This document shows, in pieces, positions 47,633-60,119 of a stretch of DNA of 64,000 nt. Within the stretch, counting starts at the first letter, position 1. Every line of letters starts with the position of its first letter. The stretch comes from Boswellia sacra (taxonomy: Eukaryota > Streptophyta > Magnoliopsida > Sapindales > Burseraceae). The translations under genes were made by a program, and so were the position numbers. Where the stretch lies: NCBI GenBank assembly GCA_013180625.2, contig SNVD02007596.1:124001-188000 (forward strand), read 5' to 3'. The notes beneath the pieces were generated by a model. The model was not told the origin of the DNA. It saw only the letters and a program-made list of their open reading frames with translations, and searched no databases.

Positions 47633-50600
47633 ATGGAGAAGATCTATGAAGAAATGGAGGAAGTTAAAGCTGAGAATGAGAAACTCAGGGCAGAATGCAA
47701 AAGCAGGGCAGAGTTATGTGACAACTTAAAGAAATCTCACCGTGAGCAAGTCACTAAGATTCAGGAAGCAAATTCAAAAGTTGAGAAGCAGGCTCAAGAA
47801 CTGAATGAAAAGGCGGAGCAAATATCTGAGATTAAGAGACAGTTTGAAGATCTTAAATGCAGATTGATCGAAAAAGAGTCTATGGTAAAACACCTCAGTG
47901 CTGCTAACAATAAGCTTAGAGTTGATTATGATGAGAAACGCCAAAAATGGGAAGAAGAAAATAGAGGGCTGGTATTGGCTTTAGACGAGGCAAACGAGAA
48001 GAATATTGATCAAGAGCAAAAGATTAATGTCTGCGAGGCAGAAATTGAAGGCCTCAAAGGCCTTTTATCAGCCTCACAAAAGAAGTGTTTGGAAGCGGAG
48101 AGAAAAGCCAAAGCTTCCAAAGAACTTAGAGAAAGAGATGATACATTGCTCAAATTAGAGGAGGAGAATGGAAAGGTTGCAGATCAGCTAAAATGGAAGA
48201 AGGAGCAGTTCAAACATCTAGAAGAAGCACATGAAAAGCTCCAAAATCAGTTCAGGGCAAGCAAGAAAGAGTGGGAGAAGGAAAAGTCCACACTGCTTGA
48301 TGAGATCTGTTCACTGCAAACCAATTTAGATTCTCAGACAAGAATTTCAGGTGATCTTCAGAACCGATTACAGATGTGCAACCAAGCCCTGGCTCATGAA
48401 GAAAGTCGCAGAAAGTACCTGGAACTTCAAGTTTCTGAATTCAGAACACGCTATGAGGATACTTTTGCTGATTACCAGGATGCAAAGTCAAAACTGGAAT
48501 GCTTGACTGATCAGAGAGACAAGGAAATTGCAGCTCTTAGACATTCATTGAGCACAAAAGAGACATTTTACAGGGAGATGGAATATCGATCAGGCAAGCT
48601 AGAGCAAGAAAATCAAGAGCTGCTGACATCCCTTAAAGAACTCCAGGAAAATCAGATTCAGAAAGCAGGAAGCGCTTCTTCTCTCGCAAAATTGCGGAAC
48701 AAGCTCAGAAGTATGGAGCAGATGCACAGAGACTGTTCTGCAAATCTTAGAGCTAGAGAAGCAGAATGGAGCTCTCAACTGGAGAAACTTTATGGGGAGT
48801 TGCATGACTGCAGGTCTGAGTTAGAAAGAAAGGATGCAGCACTAGAAGAGCACAAGATGGAACTGGAGGATTGTCACTCTTTAGCATTGCAGTTGAGAAT
48901 GCAGAATGAGGAGAGTTCTGTGATGTTACTACTGTTGAAAGCAGGACTATTCGAGGCTAAGTTGGAGCTTTCACATGTTGAGGATGAAAGGGATCTCCAC
49001 ATCAAAGGGAGAGAAGAAAATGTTTCTTTACTGACAAAGCAGCTGGAGATGAAGACTGCTGATTTGGCAAAAGCTCGGACGGAAATTGAAGAAGAACGTA
49101 AGAAGACAGCATCTTTGTTGAGGAGAATTGAATCCTTTGATATAATTGAAGAGCAAGGGCTTCTAATGCAGAAGGAGCTTGGTAGGTATAAGGAGTTTCT
49201 TGAAGAATCATCCAGGTGTCAAAATAGCTTGAAAGAGAGAGCTTTTCAGATGGAAAGTGAATATAGAGACAAACTTAGAGAAGTCTGTGATGCCTTAGAT
49301 ACAGCAAATCTTGAATTGGCCAAAGAGCGTGAGGAGGCGGCATCTTTATCAAGTGTGGTTGAGAACTTGGAGCATATTGAAGAGCAAAGGTTCCTAGTGC
49401 AGAAAGAGCTTGAAAAGTATGAAGAAATGTTTGAGGAATCATCCAGGTGCCAGAAACAGTTAAAAGAGCAAGCTTTGGAGATGGAAAGAGACTCAAAGGA
49501 GAAACTCAGAGAAGTTTGTGTGGCCTTAGACGATGCAAGACTTAGATTGGTCGAAGAACGTGAGAAGGCAGCATGTTTGTCAAGGAGGGTTGAGTCCTTG
49601 GATCACATAGAAGAGCAGAATCTCCTGATGCAGAAGGAATTAGAGAGTTACAAAGAAATGCTGGAGGAATCATCCAGGTGTCAACTTCAGCTAAAGGAGC
49701 AAGCTTTGCAGATGGAAAGAGACTCAAAGGAGAAAATCAAAGAAGTTTGTGATGCCTTAGACACAGCGAAGTCAGAGTTAGTGGATGAGCGTGAGAAGGC
49801 AGAGACATTATCAAGGAGGGTTGAGTCCTTGGATCACATTGAAGAGCAGTATCTGCTGATGCAGAAGCAACTTGAGAGGTACAAGGAACTGTTTGAGGAA
49901 TCATCCAGGTGTCGACTTCACCTAGAAGAGCAAGCTCTGCAAATGGAAAGTGACTCAAAAAGGAAACTTAGAGAAGTTTGTGATGCCTTAGACATAGCAA
50001 ACTCTGAGTTGGCCGAGAAAACCAGTGAAGGGCATCAAATTGAATTTGAATTATGGATATGGAAGTCTATTATTGAACGTCTAAAGTTTGACCTTGAAGA
50101 AAGTCAGGAGTTGCGCAAAGAATTAGAAGCTTCTCTTCTTGCACAAGTAGAGGTTGGGGAAAACATCAAGCAAGAGAATGGTGGACTTCTCCACATAATA
50201 GAAGAGAAAGACAGCAGACTAAGAAATTTCCAGGAGCAGGTTCAGTCACTGGAGCAAAAGCTCGAAACAAAAGAATTAGAGGCTGCCATTAGTAATGAAA
50301 GAATGGAGCTAGCAATGTCCTTTGAGTCAGAGAAAGAAAACTTTTTACGAATTACAACGGAGAAGGACAAGATCTTGGAGGATCTCCAGAGAGAGATTGG
50401 ATGGCTGGAGCAAGAATCATTGATAAGAGAATTCGAAAGTGCCCTGCTCACTCAAATAGGGGCAGAACGATTATTCGAGCATGAAAAAGAGAATCTTACC
50501 AAGCTAGTTGAAGAGAAAAGCCAGCAAATAGATGACCTGTTGCAGCTTGTAAGGTCATTGGAACAGAAATTTAATAGCTCATTAAACTCTTTTTCTTCAC

Positions 50601-51205
50601 AGCTTGCTGAGAAGCAAGCAGAAATTAATTTGGTCCTTGAAGCATGGGAGAAGATTTCTGCAGCTGAGACTTTGGCCATGCTAGAAATTGAAGAGAAAAA
50701 GTTGATGATCGTTGAACTGGAGGATGAGATTTCCCATGTACAGAAGAAATTGGAATTGCAGGGCAAATCCTTGTCTCATTCAAAGCAGCAAGCACTGGAG
50801 ATTGAAGCTGAACTGGAAGCGAAGCAGTTGGAAATGAAGAGATTGACTAATCAAATGGAGGCAAAACTGACGGCTTCAGATACCTTGATTGAAGAGCTCA
50901 ACACTGAAAATCAGAATTTACTGGAAATTGTCTTGAAGTTATCATCAGAGAGGGAAAGCTTGTTGACTTTTATGGAAGGGTTGGAGGAAAGGATCAGTAA
51001 GTTCTCTGGTGAAGACATGCAACTGATGGGGATCTTGGGAGGCGTTGTGCGGTCTTTTGACAGCAACAGGTCAGCTGAGGTATTGGAAAGTGATGATGAA
51101 CGATATGATTCTGTAAAAGAAAATGTGAATACCTATCATTCACCCACTATGAAGAAATTTGAGGCTGTTCTTGAGGGAAGATCACCGTTTAGACAACTTA
51201 ATTAG
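47633..51205 (+). CDS. long coiled-coil protein like Arabidopsis At4g38062
   Basis: One uninterrupted frame of 1190 residues. I take MEKIYEEMEEVKAENEKLR (47633) as the start, because it matches the Arabidopsis At4g38062 opening as I remember it. An in-frame ATG at 47606 would add nine residues. The whole protein is a charged Glu/Lys/Leu-rich coiled coil. Conserved-looking blocks include KWKKEQFKHLEEAHEKLQ, SLQTNLDSQTRISGDLQ and IEFELWIWKSIIERLK, and it ends EGRSPFRQLN. No enzymatic domain, membrane segment or signal peptide is seen. The function is unknown; a scaffold or cytoskeletal role is inferred only from the coiled coil. Residues about 487-795 form four tandem 77-residue repeats. It converges on the MDP1 gene downstream. 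Confidence 0.92.
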   Translation: MEKIYEEMEEVKAENEKLRAECKSRAELCDNLKKSHREQVTKIQEANSKVEKQAQELNEKAEQISEIKRQFEDLKCRLIEKESMVKHLSAANNKLRVDYDEKRQKWEEENRGLVLALDEANEKNIDQEQKINVCEAEIEGLKGLLSASQKKCLEAERKAKASKELRERDDTLLKLEEENGKVADQLKWKKEQFKHLEEAHEKLQNQFRASKKEWEKEKSTLLDEICSLQTNLDSQTRISGDLQNRLQMCNQALAHEESRRKYLELQVSEFRTRYEDTFADYQDAKSKLECLTDQRDKEIAALRHSLSTKETFYREMEYRSGKLEQENQELLTSLKELQENQIQKAGSASSLAKLRNKLRSMEQMHRDCSANLRAREAEWSSQLEKLYGELHDCRSELERKDAALEEHKMELEDCHSLALQLRMQNEESSVMLLLLKAGLFEAKLELSHVEDERDLHIKGREENVSLLTKQLEMKTADLAKARTEIEEERKKTASLLRRIESFDIIEEQGLLMQKELGRYKEFLEESSRCQNSLKERAFQMESEYRDKLREVCDALDTANLELAKEREEAASLSSVVENLEHIEEQRFLVQKELEKYEEMFEESSRCQKQLKEQALEMERDSKEKLREVCVALDDARLRLVEEREKAACLSRRVESLDHIEEQNLLMQKELESYKEMLEESSRCQLQLKEQALQMERDSKEKIKEVCDALDTAKSELVDEREKAETLSRRVESLDHIEEQYLLMQKQLERYKELFEESSRCRLHLEEQALQMESDSKRKLREVCDALDIANSELAEKTSEGHQIEFELWIWKSIIERLKFDLEESQELRKELEASLLAQVEVGENIKQENGGLLHIIEEKDSRLRNFQEQVQSLEQKLETKELEAAISNERMELAMSFESEKENFLRITTEKDKILEDLQREIGWLEQESLIREFESALLTQIGAERLFEHEKENLTKLVEEKSQQIDDLLQLVRSLEQKFNSSLNSFSSQLAEKQAEINLVLEAWEKISAAETLAMLEIEEKKLMIVELEDEISHVQKKLELQGKSLSHSKQQALEIEAELEAKQLEMKRLTNQMEAKLTASDTLIEELNTENQNLLEIVLKLSSERESLLTFMEGLEERISKFSGEDMQLMGILGGVVRSFDSNRSAEVLESDDERYDSVKENVNTYHSPTMKKFEAVLEGRSPFRQLN
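49090..50014 (+). repeat. coding tandem repeat, four 231-bp (77-residue) units
   Basis: The codons for the EEQ motif (as in IEEQGLLMQKEL) recur at 49151, 49382, 49613 and 49844, exactly 231 bases apart each time. Each unit reads roughly EREKAxxLSRRVESLDHIEEQ, then LLMQKELExYKEMLEESSRC, then a KEQALQMERDSKEKLREVCDAL segment. The period of 77 residues equals eleven heptads, so the coiled-coil register is kept from unit to unit. Confidence 0.95.
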
Positions 51206-51967
51206 CTTGCTATGTGGCTTGTATTGTATGATAGGGTTATTCTTCCTGAGTATGGGCTTTGAAACATTGAAATGCAGTGTAAAGAGTGAATATTATGTTT
51301 TCAGGGTGTATACGAGACTCCACGTGCGTACAAGCTTGTTTCTGCCAGTGGCAATGTACCACGAATTAAGATCAATTTTCATTAAGAATCAGCTTGTCTC
51401 TCTTTTCCGTTGTTGCTACTATTTTAGCATAGCAAAATTTCCATCGCACTGCATCCTAAAGAATTTTGATATTCTTAAATGCTGCTTCTGATACCTCAGA
51501 AGTGTGGAAAAGAAGGGCTTGCAAAATGGTCTTCATTTGACATATATGGGGACAGTTAATCAAAATATCCATAAAACTATCAACCTCTCCATCGAGTAAG
51601 AGAATAGAAGCAAAATTGAAGTTTGTTCAAATGCAGGAGAACCCTCCAATCTTTGTGTGATTGATTAGGGCTACATCAGATTTGAACTATAAAGAGATTG
51701 AAGACATATAACTTCACCTAGCTAGCAAAGATGCGGTCAGATAATTTCCAATTCCAGAAAGAAAAGAGTGCTAAAAACAATACTTTTTTTCAATAAATAT
51801 GGTACGGCAGAAGTTGTAACAATGAAATGTGTTGGAAAGAATTTCCCGTCTGAGGGTTTGAATGGTGTCGCAAAACAACAAATATATGATACTGCTACGG
51901 TATCTAATTTGATCGTATTTCTAAGCATATAACATAATCAGCAGAACCATAGCTCTAAATGCAAAAT
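51206..51967. other. convergent 3' region
   Basis: 3' UTRs of the At4g38062-like gene (plus) and MDP1 (minus). No other feature recognised. Short open frames here are unremarkable. Confidence 0.45.
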
Positions 51968-53720
<1,753 letters not shown>

Positions 53721-53834
53721 CTCTCTACCCTCTCCCAAAAAGGCGTCTGTGTTGTTTTCTTCTTCCAGGAAAGGAAGGAAGAAAGACAACTCCTCGGCTG
53801 GCTTTGATCTGAATAAAATATGAATATCGATCAA

Positions 53835-56800
53835 CTAAAAGTAAAATTAGAATTACATTCCGCGGTCATACTTTGGCGGTAGCGTTGATTTATTCGATAC
53901 ATCAATTTTTAATTTATATAAAAATTATAAATTAATATATAAAAATTATAAATACATAAATTTAAAAATTATATTATAAACACCCTATTTCGGCTTTCTC
54001 CGTTGCCAAAAAAAACAATGTTAAAATTTTTTTATATTATTTAGTAGCATTTAAAAAAAACTTATATATATTAAAAAAATACTTTTATATTAAAAAATTA
54101 TCTTCAAATTTTAATCTAATACCACAATTATATATTTTTAACTAATTATATCTTTAAAATTATCTTAAAATCATCGTCTAACAATTCAATCTACAATTAA
54201 AATTAGACTAACACTCAAAGATACAAGAGAAATTTCTTCCTAAATAGTTTGTATTTCAATTCAAAATTCTTTAATTAAAATTCTTAAAATTTAATTAAAA
54301 TAAATTTAAAAATGAAAATTCGTATTACACGTATCGACTCGTTTAATTATTCGTATCTAGACATCAAATACAGATTCCATACGATTATTAAACATTTCAT
54401 TCACATATTATAATCGTGTCATACTTAATTTACACAATTTACTTAATTATTTAATCTAATTATGAATAATATATTATATTTTAAATATTTATATTAATTA
54501 AAATTAATTTTTAAATATAAATAATTATTAATATAACGATTTATTAAAATTATCATAATTTATTATTATATTAATTAATTTATATTATTAAATGAACTTG
54601 TAAGTTAAAAATTATATTAATAAACAGATTAACGTGTTAAATAATTTCAACACAAATATCATATTTATATTCCGTAATTCAAATTGCTCATCTCAACATA
54701 AATTCTATATATTTATTAATTATATTCATATTTATATCCTATTTATATATCGTCACCCAAATTATCCATCCTACTACACGTTGTGCATCGTCCACACACT
54801 ACTACCCGTCGACAAAAATTACACGCGCTAAACCCCAACACAAGCGGGGAAAACAACAGTGCTATGCCAATGAAAAAAAACTAAACAAAATAAAAAAGAT
54901 GAATTAAAACTAATAAAAAAAATGAAGAAAAGAGTTGATCCACAACACATTGTGCGAAGAAGATGAAGACTTGGAGAATCCAACATCATCAACAAAGTCA
55001 GCAACCATAATTAGCAGCTCGATCTTTGTTTCTCGTCGCCCATCAACAAGAAACGACATCGTTACCTTCGAAATTTCAATAACCCAACAACTACTTTTCT
55101 GTTCATTATCCATTCTTCATCTCTTTCAAGGCAATATTTTGATGAGCAGATGGCTTTGAATCCACCAAAATAAACTTTTCTTTTCAGCCACTGTCCCCAA
55201 AAATCAATGTAGTAGCAGTCAACAGTACCCATCAAAACCACCCATCACTACCCAAGAACCAGCCACGACTACCTAAGAAACCAACCACTACCACCACCAC
55301 CACTACAGCCTGTCAAACCCAGCCACTGCACCACCACTATACTCATTCAAACCCAGCCGCTGCACCACCAGTCCAAAATCTCGAAACTTGTAGAAAAAAA
55401 TTAAAAGAATAGAGCCGTCACTCAACAACCGAACAAAGAACTACAACCAAGAAGCACCACCATCCCAACTGCCACAACCACCGAGCACAGCCATGCATAG
55501 TGATGCACTTCCACCACATGCCGGTCAAACCAACACAGCCAACATATTATATTGATTTGGGAAATTTGGGTATTAAGGTTTTGTGTTTTATTGGAATAAA
55601 ACGTTGAATTGGTTTCGAGAGATTTAGGTATTAGGGATTTTTTATTTTAATTTGGAATTCAAGGTAGTGATTCTAGGATTGGATATTGAAGAAGATTGAA
55701 GAAGAAGAGTCGAAGAAGCAAGGGAAGAGAAAATGAAGATCCGGCGGATGAATGAAGGGGAGAAAAAATAAAAATGTAAAGAGTTTTTTTTAATATTTTT
55801 CAATATATATTAATTAGAGATATAAGGGTAAAAAAGGCTTTTCGTCCGTTGGAATTGAAACCAAAAGGCCGATGGATGCAAGAAAATATTAGAGGTGCAA
55901 TTGATTAAAAATTCATAGCCGTATTGTTCTATTGACATCATTTTAAAATTTAAAGAAATTTTTGAAATCATCTTATTTTTATATTTATTATGAGAAGTCT
56001 AAATTTGAGATTTTTTTATTAAAATTGTTTTAAATTTTTTTAAAATTATAAAATATTAAAAATATATTTTATTTAATTTTAAATTTTTTATTATTGTAAA
56101 GGTTTTTTATTAATCTAATTATAATAAATATTTTTATATTTATTTCATCCAATGATTAATAAAAAATATCAAATAACTAATAATTTTTTTACTAAAAACT
56201 TTATGAGTAGATTATTTATTCTAATAAAATCTATTTCTATCAACTCTAATCAAAAAAGTCGAAACAAACGTATCTTAATTTATAAGGATTAAAATTTCAA
56301 CGTTACTTCTCATCTCATGCAAGATTTCGCATAAAATTTTTTTAAATAATAACAACAATCTTTTTGGAGAATTTTAAGAATTAGTTAAACCTAATTGGTA
56401 GAAAAGTAGAAAATTTAAAAAAATCAAAATTTTAGGTCTTTTCAAGATTTAGTCGATTTTTACTTTAAATTACCAAACTTTAAGTCTTTTATGCAATAAG
56501 ACTGAATTCGAAAAGTGAAACTATACTGAATTAATGATTAAGATTGAGATTGAGACGGAACTATATTTATACTATCTTACATTTGATCGAGTTTAAGATT
56601 AAAATATATTATTATATTATATGATAATTTTTAAAAAATAAATTTTAAATATAATTTTTTTAATTTTATTATAACAAAATTAATCGGAAGTAAACAAATT
56701 ATCGAATTGTAAAGTAAAGATCGGAAAGCAAACACAAACAGTTAATATCTACTGTATAGACAAACAGTTTGAATAATATTAAATAAATATCTATCAATGT

Positions 56801-57100
56801 ACCAAGTTATTTCACGATATTAAATACTACAATGAAATCTTTATATTTACATTTGAGCAACTAAAACTATTTGATAACTGATATTTAACACGACATCTTA
56901 ATATTTTAAAATATTACAATGTCTTAATTTTTTAAATTATAACTTTTCTTTTTTCATTTGCCAATTCATGAGATTTTCCCTTAAATATTTTTTCCAACAC
57001 AAGAAAGCTGGAGCCTGTACGTACCTGAGGTGGCAAAGCACGTGGCAAAATAATCACCACTATACGAAACGGTGTCGAAAGTGTACGGGATTTGACAGTT
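53835..57100. other. intergenic spacer between MDP1 and the MSL gene
   Basis: Extremely AT-rich at 53880-54750 and 55900-56960. A GC-richer, CCA/ACC-rich low-complexity block lies at about 54760-55760 (many CCACTACCACC words). It ends with a purine-rich GAAGAAGATTGAAGAAG tract. Open frames there (54935-55159) are low-complexity. It could be the core of an old transposon, but I found no terminal repeats. Confidence 0.4.
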
Positions 57101-57845
57101 TCTTTAGCACAGGAACCTCTCTCTCCCCCTCAGGTATCCCCGTCTCAGAGCCTCCATACAAAATTATAAAATAAAACAAAAACAAAAAATAAAAATAAAA
57201 AAATTGAAAAATTGCAACAAAGAACGAACTTGACGAATTTGCTTCGAAGCTATAGAGGCCTAAAATTCTCCGTTTCATCGTCAAGCTTTTGATTGCCAGG
57301 TAATTTTTAATCGTATAAAATTCCATTTCTTTTAGCATTTATCGCAATATTTCTTATGTATTTCATAATTCAACTGAGTTTTTTTAATTTTATTTTTCGA
57401 TTTTCTTAATTTGCAAATTAGTTGGAGCTTCTGTATTTGTTTTCGTGTAATTATTGTTTGTTGAATCCGCTACTGGAAGCTAGGAATAAATAGCTGGAAA
57501 GTTGAATTCAACTCATGAATTTGAAATTATGAGAACTTTGTGATGTTTTATTTCGCTTTTAGGGTTTTCATATCAGCCATCATTTTAATTTGGATTTTTA
57601 ATTTTTGATTGGAAATAGTTTTATTATGAAGAGATGATTATAATTTATGTATTAATTTATCCACAAAAGTAGTGCTTTTGATAGAATGATTAGTTTGTGA
57701 AGATGAGAAGGTTATCATCTGTTAATGAATTTACACGCAATTAATTACTTTGGGCGCAATAATATCTTATTTTTTAGCTTTTAACATTTTGCAACAGTTT
57801 GTGAAGCTGTGTTGTTGAAATCGGTTTGTTTGGGGTTATCCAACA
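57101..57845 (+). promoter_or_regulatory. MSL 5' leader with intron
   Basis: Leader exon ends at 57299 (TTGCCAG/GTAATT). A T-rich intron runs to an acceptor TTTTGCAACAG at about 57797, leaving some 48 bases before the ATG at 57846. Inferred from splice signals and the missing coding content. Confidence 0.55.
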
Positions 57846-60076
57846 ATGGTGATAGCTGGTTCCTTGCAATTGTCCCATGACTTGGGACTTTGCAGGAACC
57901 AGGGCCGCAAGAAACAGTTCAGGGTACAGAATGTAATGGGAAGGGGCAATTTACATCTACCGAGCGCCAACTTTCCATCACATGCTTTGGTATGTTTTCT
58001 TTTTGCAATGCTGAAATTTTGGATATGGATGAATTCAGGACCACATGGTAATGTCACATGCAGATATGATGGTTTGCTAACAAAACTTTGATGCTATGGT
58101 CATGATTATACTAGTGAACTTTTTGTATCAAATAGATGCATTACACAGAACTTCTTTGTGCCGGAATTTACTTTGTTTATCTCAAATGATTGTATAGTGA
58201 TAGGTTTTGTTGATGCTTATACTGTCATAGAATCTTTAATGACTTCCTCACAAAGTTTGAAATGTCTATTCTGTCACAGTTTAGGCAACAAGATTCTTGG
58301 AGTATTCATCTCTCAGGCAGTTCATACAGGCCAACACATTCTGTATCTTATAGAAGTAACAGTCTTAGGTGCCATTTTTCTCGTTTACCAGGCCAAGCAT
58401 GTCAGTTTCCGTCTGTGAAAGCTGCTTCAATGGCATTAACTAAGTAAATCTCATCTTTTGATCTACTTTCATAATTATATATACATGTTATGCATGTTCA
58501 CACAATGGCAGACTTTGCTTATTTAACTTCATGCTTTGTCAAGTACATGATTTATAATAATGGATATAGCTCTATCTGTTGTTTCTTCTGCAACTTTTTT
58601 ATTTGTTTAATGCATAATTTAGTAGTATCTAATGTGTATGGTGATTTCCTTTGGGAAAGAGTTCATATAATAATGTTTTGCGGGTTTGGTCATAAAACAT
58701 TTTCAATCTTTTTTATTTATTCAAAGAGTTCTAAGGACTGTGGATTTTTAGCATATCCTTTTGTGTGTGTTTCTATTTTTTTCTCCTGTAGATTTCTGTT
58801 CCACTATATCTTACGCCATACTAATTTTTTTCTTAAATATTCACTCTGTGTAATGCTCAATTTTTCTGTATTCTTCTATGTGGAGTATATATTGACAATT
58901 TTTTTTTTAATCACACAGATCATATAATGCTCTACAGGGTAGTCCTCTTGTAATTAAGTTGGTTCCAGCAATTGGTGTTATTATTTTTGCTGTATGGGGT
59001 CTAGGTCCCCTTTTGCGCCAAAGCAGAAATCTACTCCTTCATGTATGTGCTATTTCTTAAATTTTCATCCTTGTATTGTGTTACTGTAGTTCCATTGACA
59101 TGCCCTGTGTAAGCCAGCTTGATGCATTTTAGTATTACATAACCTCTGCAATATTTTGCAGAAGAGTGATAATAGTTGGAAAAAGAGTAGCACACACTAT
59201 GTCATGACTTCTTATATTCAGCCTCTGCTGCTTTGGTCTGGCGCAATACTCATTTGCAGGTTTGGTTGTCACTGCATTGTTGTGTTACAATAGGAGCTAT
59301 ATTTATTCTACCATGTGACTGTGTAGTTTCCAGCTGATTTAATTAGGATACTAATAAGAGTTATCTTGCAGAGCGGTAGATCCTATAGTTTTGCCTACAG
59401 AAGCTAGTATGGTAGTTAAGCTACGGCTTTTGAACTTTGTGAGATCATTGTCAACCGTCCTAGCCTTTGCCTATTGTTTATCAAGGTGAGTGGATTATCT
59501 GTGCCTCATTCATTTTCTTGATATGGCTTTAGCAGAGCCTTCTGGAGTTTGATATGACAGACTAAGATTGTTAGGGTGCTCATGCATTCTGGAGTTGCTA
59601 ATGTGGTTGAGGGTTTCCCTTCGACTTGAGAATTTAGTGTAATGTAGTCTTCTTATAGTAGAGTTTCCTTCTGCTTTTCATGATAAAAATTTGTTAGCAA
59701 TGGTCGCATGTCAGTCTGCTTTCATGAATGATTCTTGCGATTAAGAAATTTTTACAACTACCCATTAAATCTAAAAGTTTAAACTTATAGGTAAAGGCTG
59801 CCAACAATAGCATGTAAACTGTAACATATACCCTCACATGTAAAGGACATGGATTGACACAAGCAAAAGTACAAATGTAAATATAACAAAGACAAACATA
59901 TATACTTTAATGTAATGGGAGATTCAACCACAATAAACCACTTGGTTAGCTTGGCTCATATATTATTTTTAGCTACCATTAGACCCAAACTTAAGTTTAT
60001 ATGTTAAGTACCACTAATGTTATTTAGTTATACCATAAATATTATCGTTTTACATTATTAGGGGTATTAAATTTTG

Positions 60077-60119
<43 letters not shown>

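Noticed and set aside
58490..58927. 145-codon plus-strand frame, very Phe/Cys/Ile-rich
   Set aside because: T-rich MSL intron sequence between exons 2 and 3. Hydrophobicity reflects poly(T) composition, not a membrane protein.
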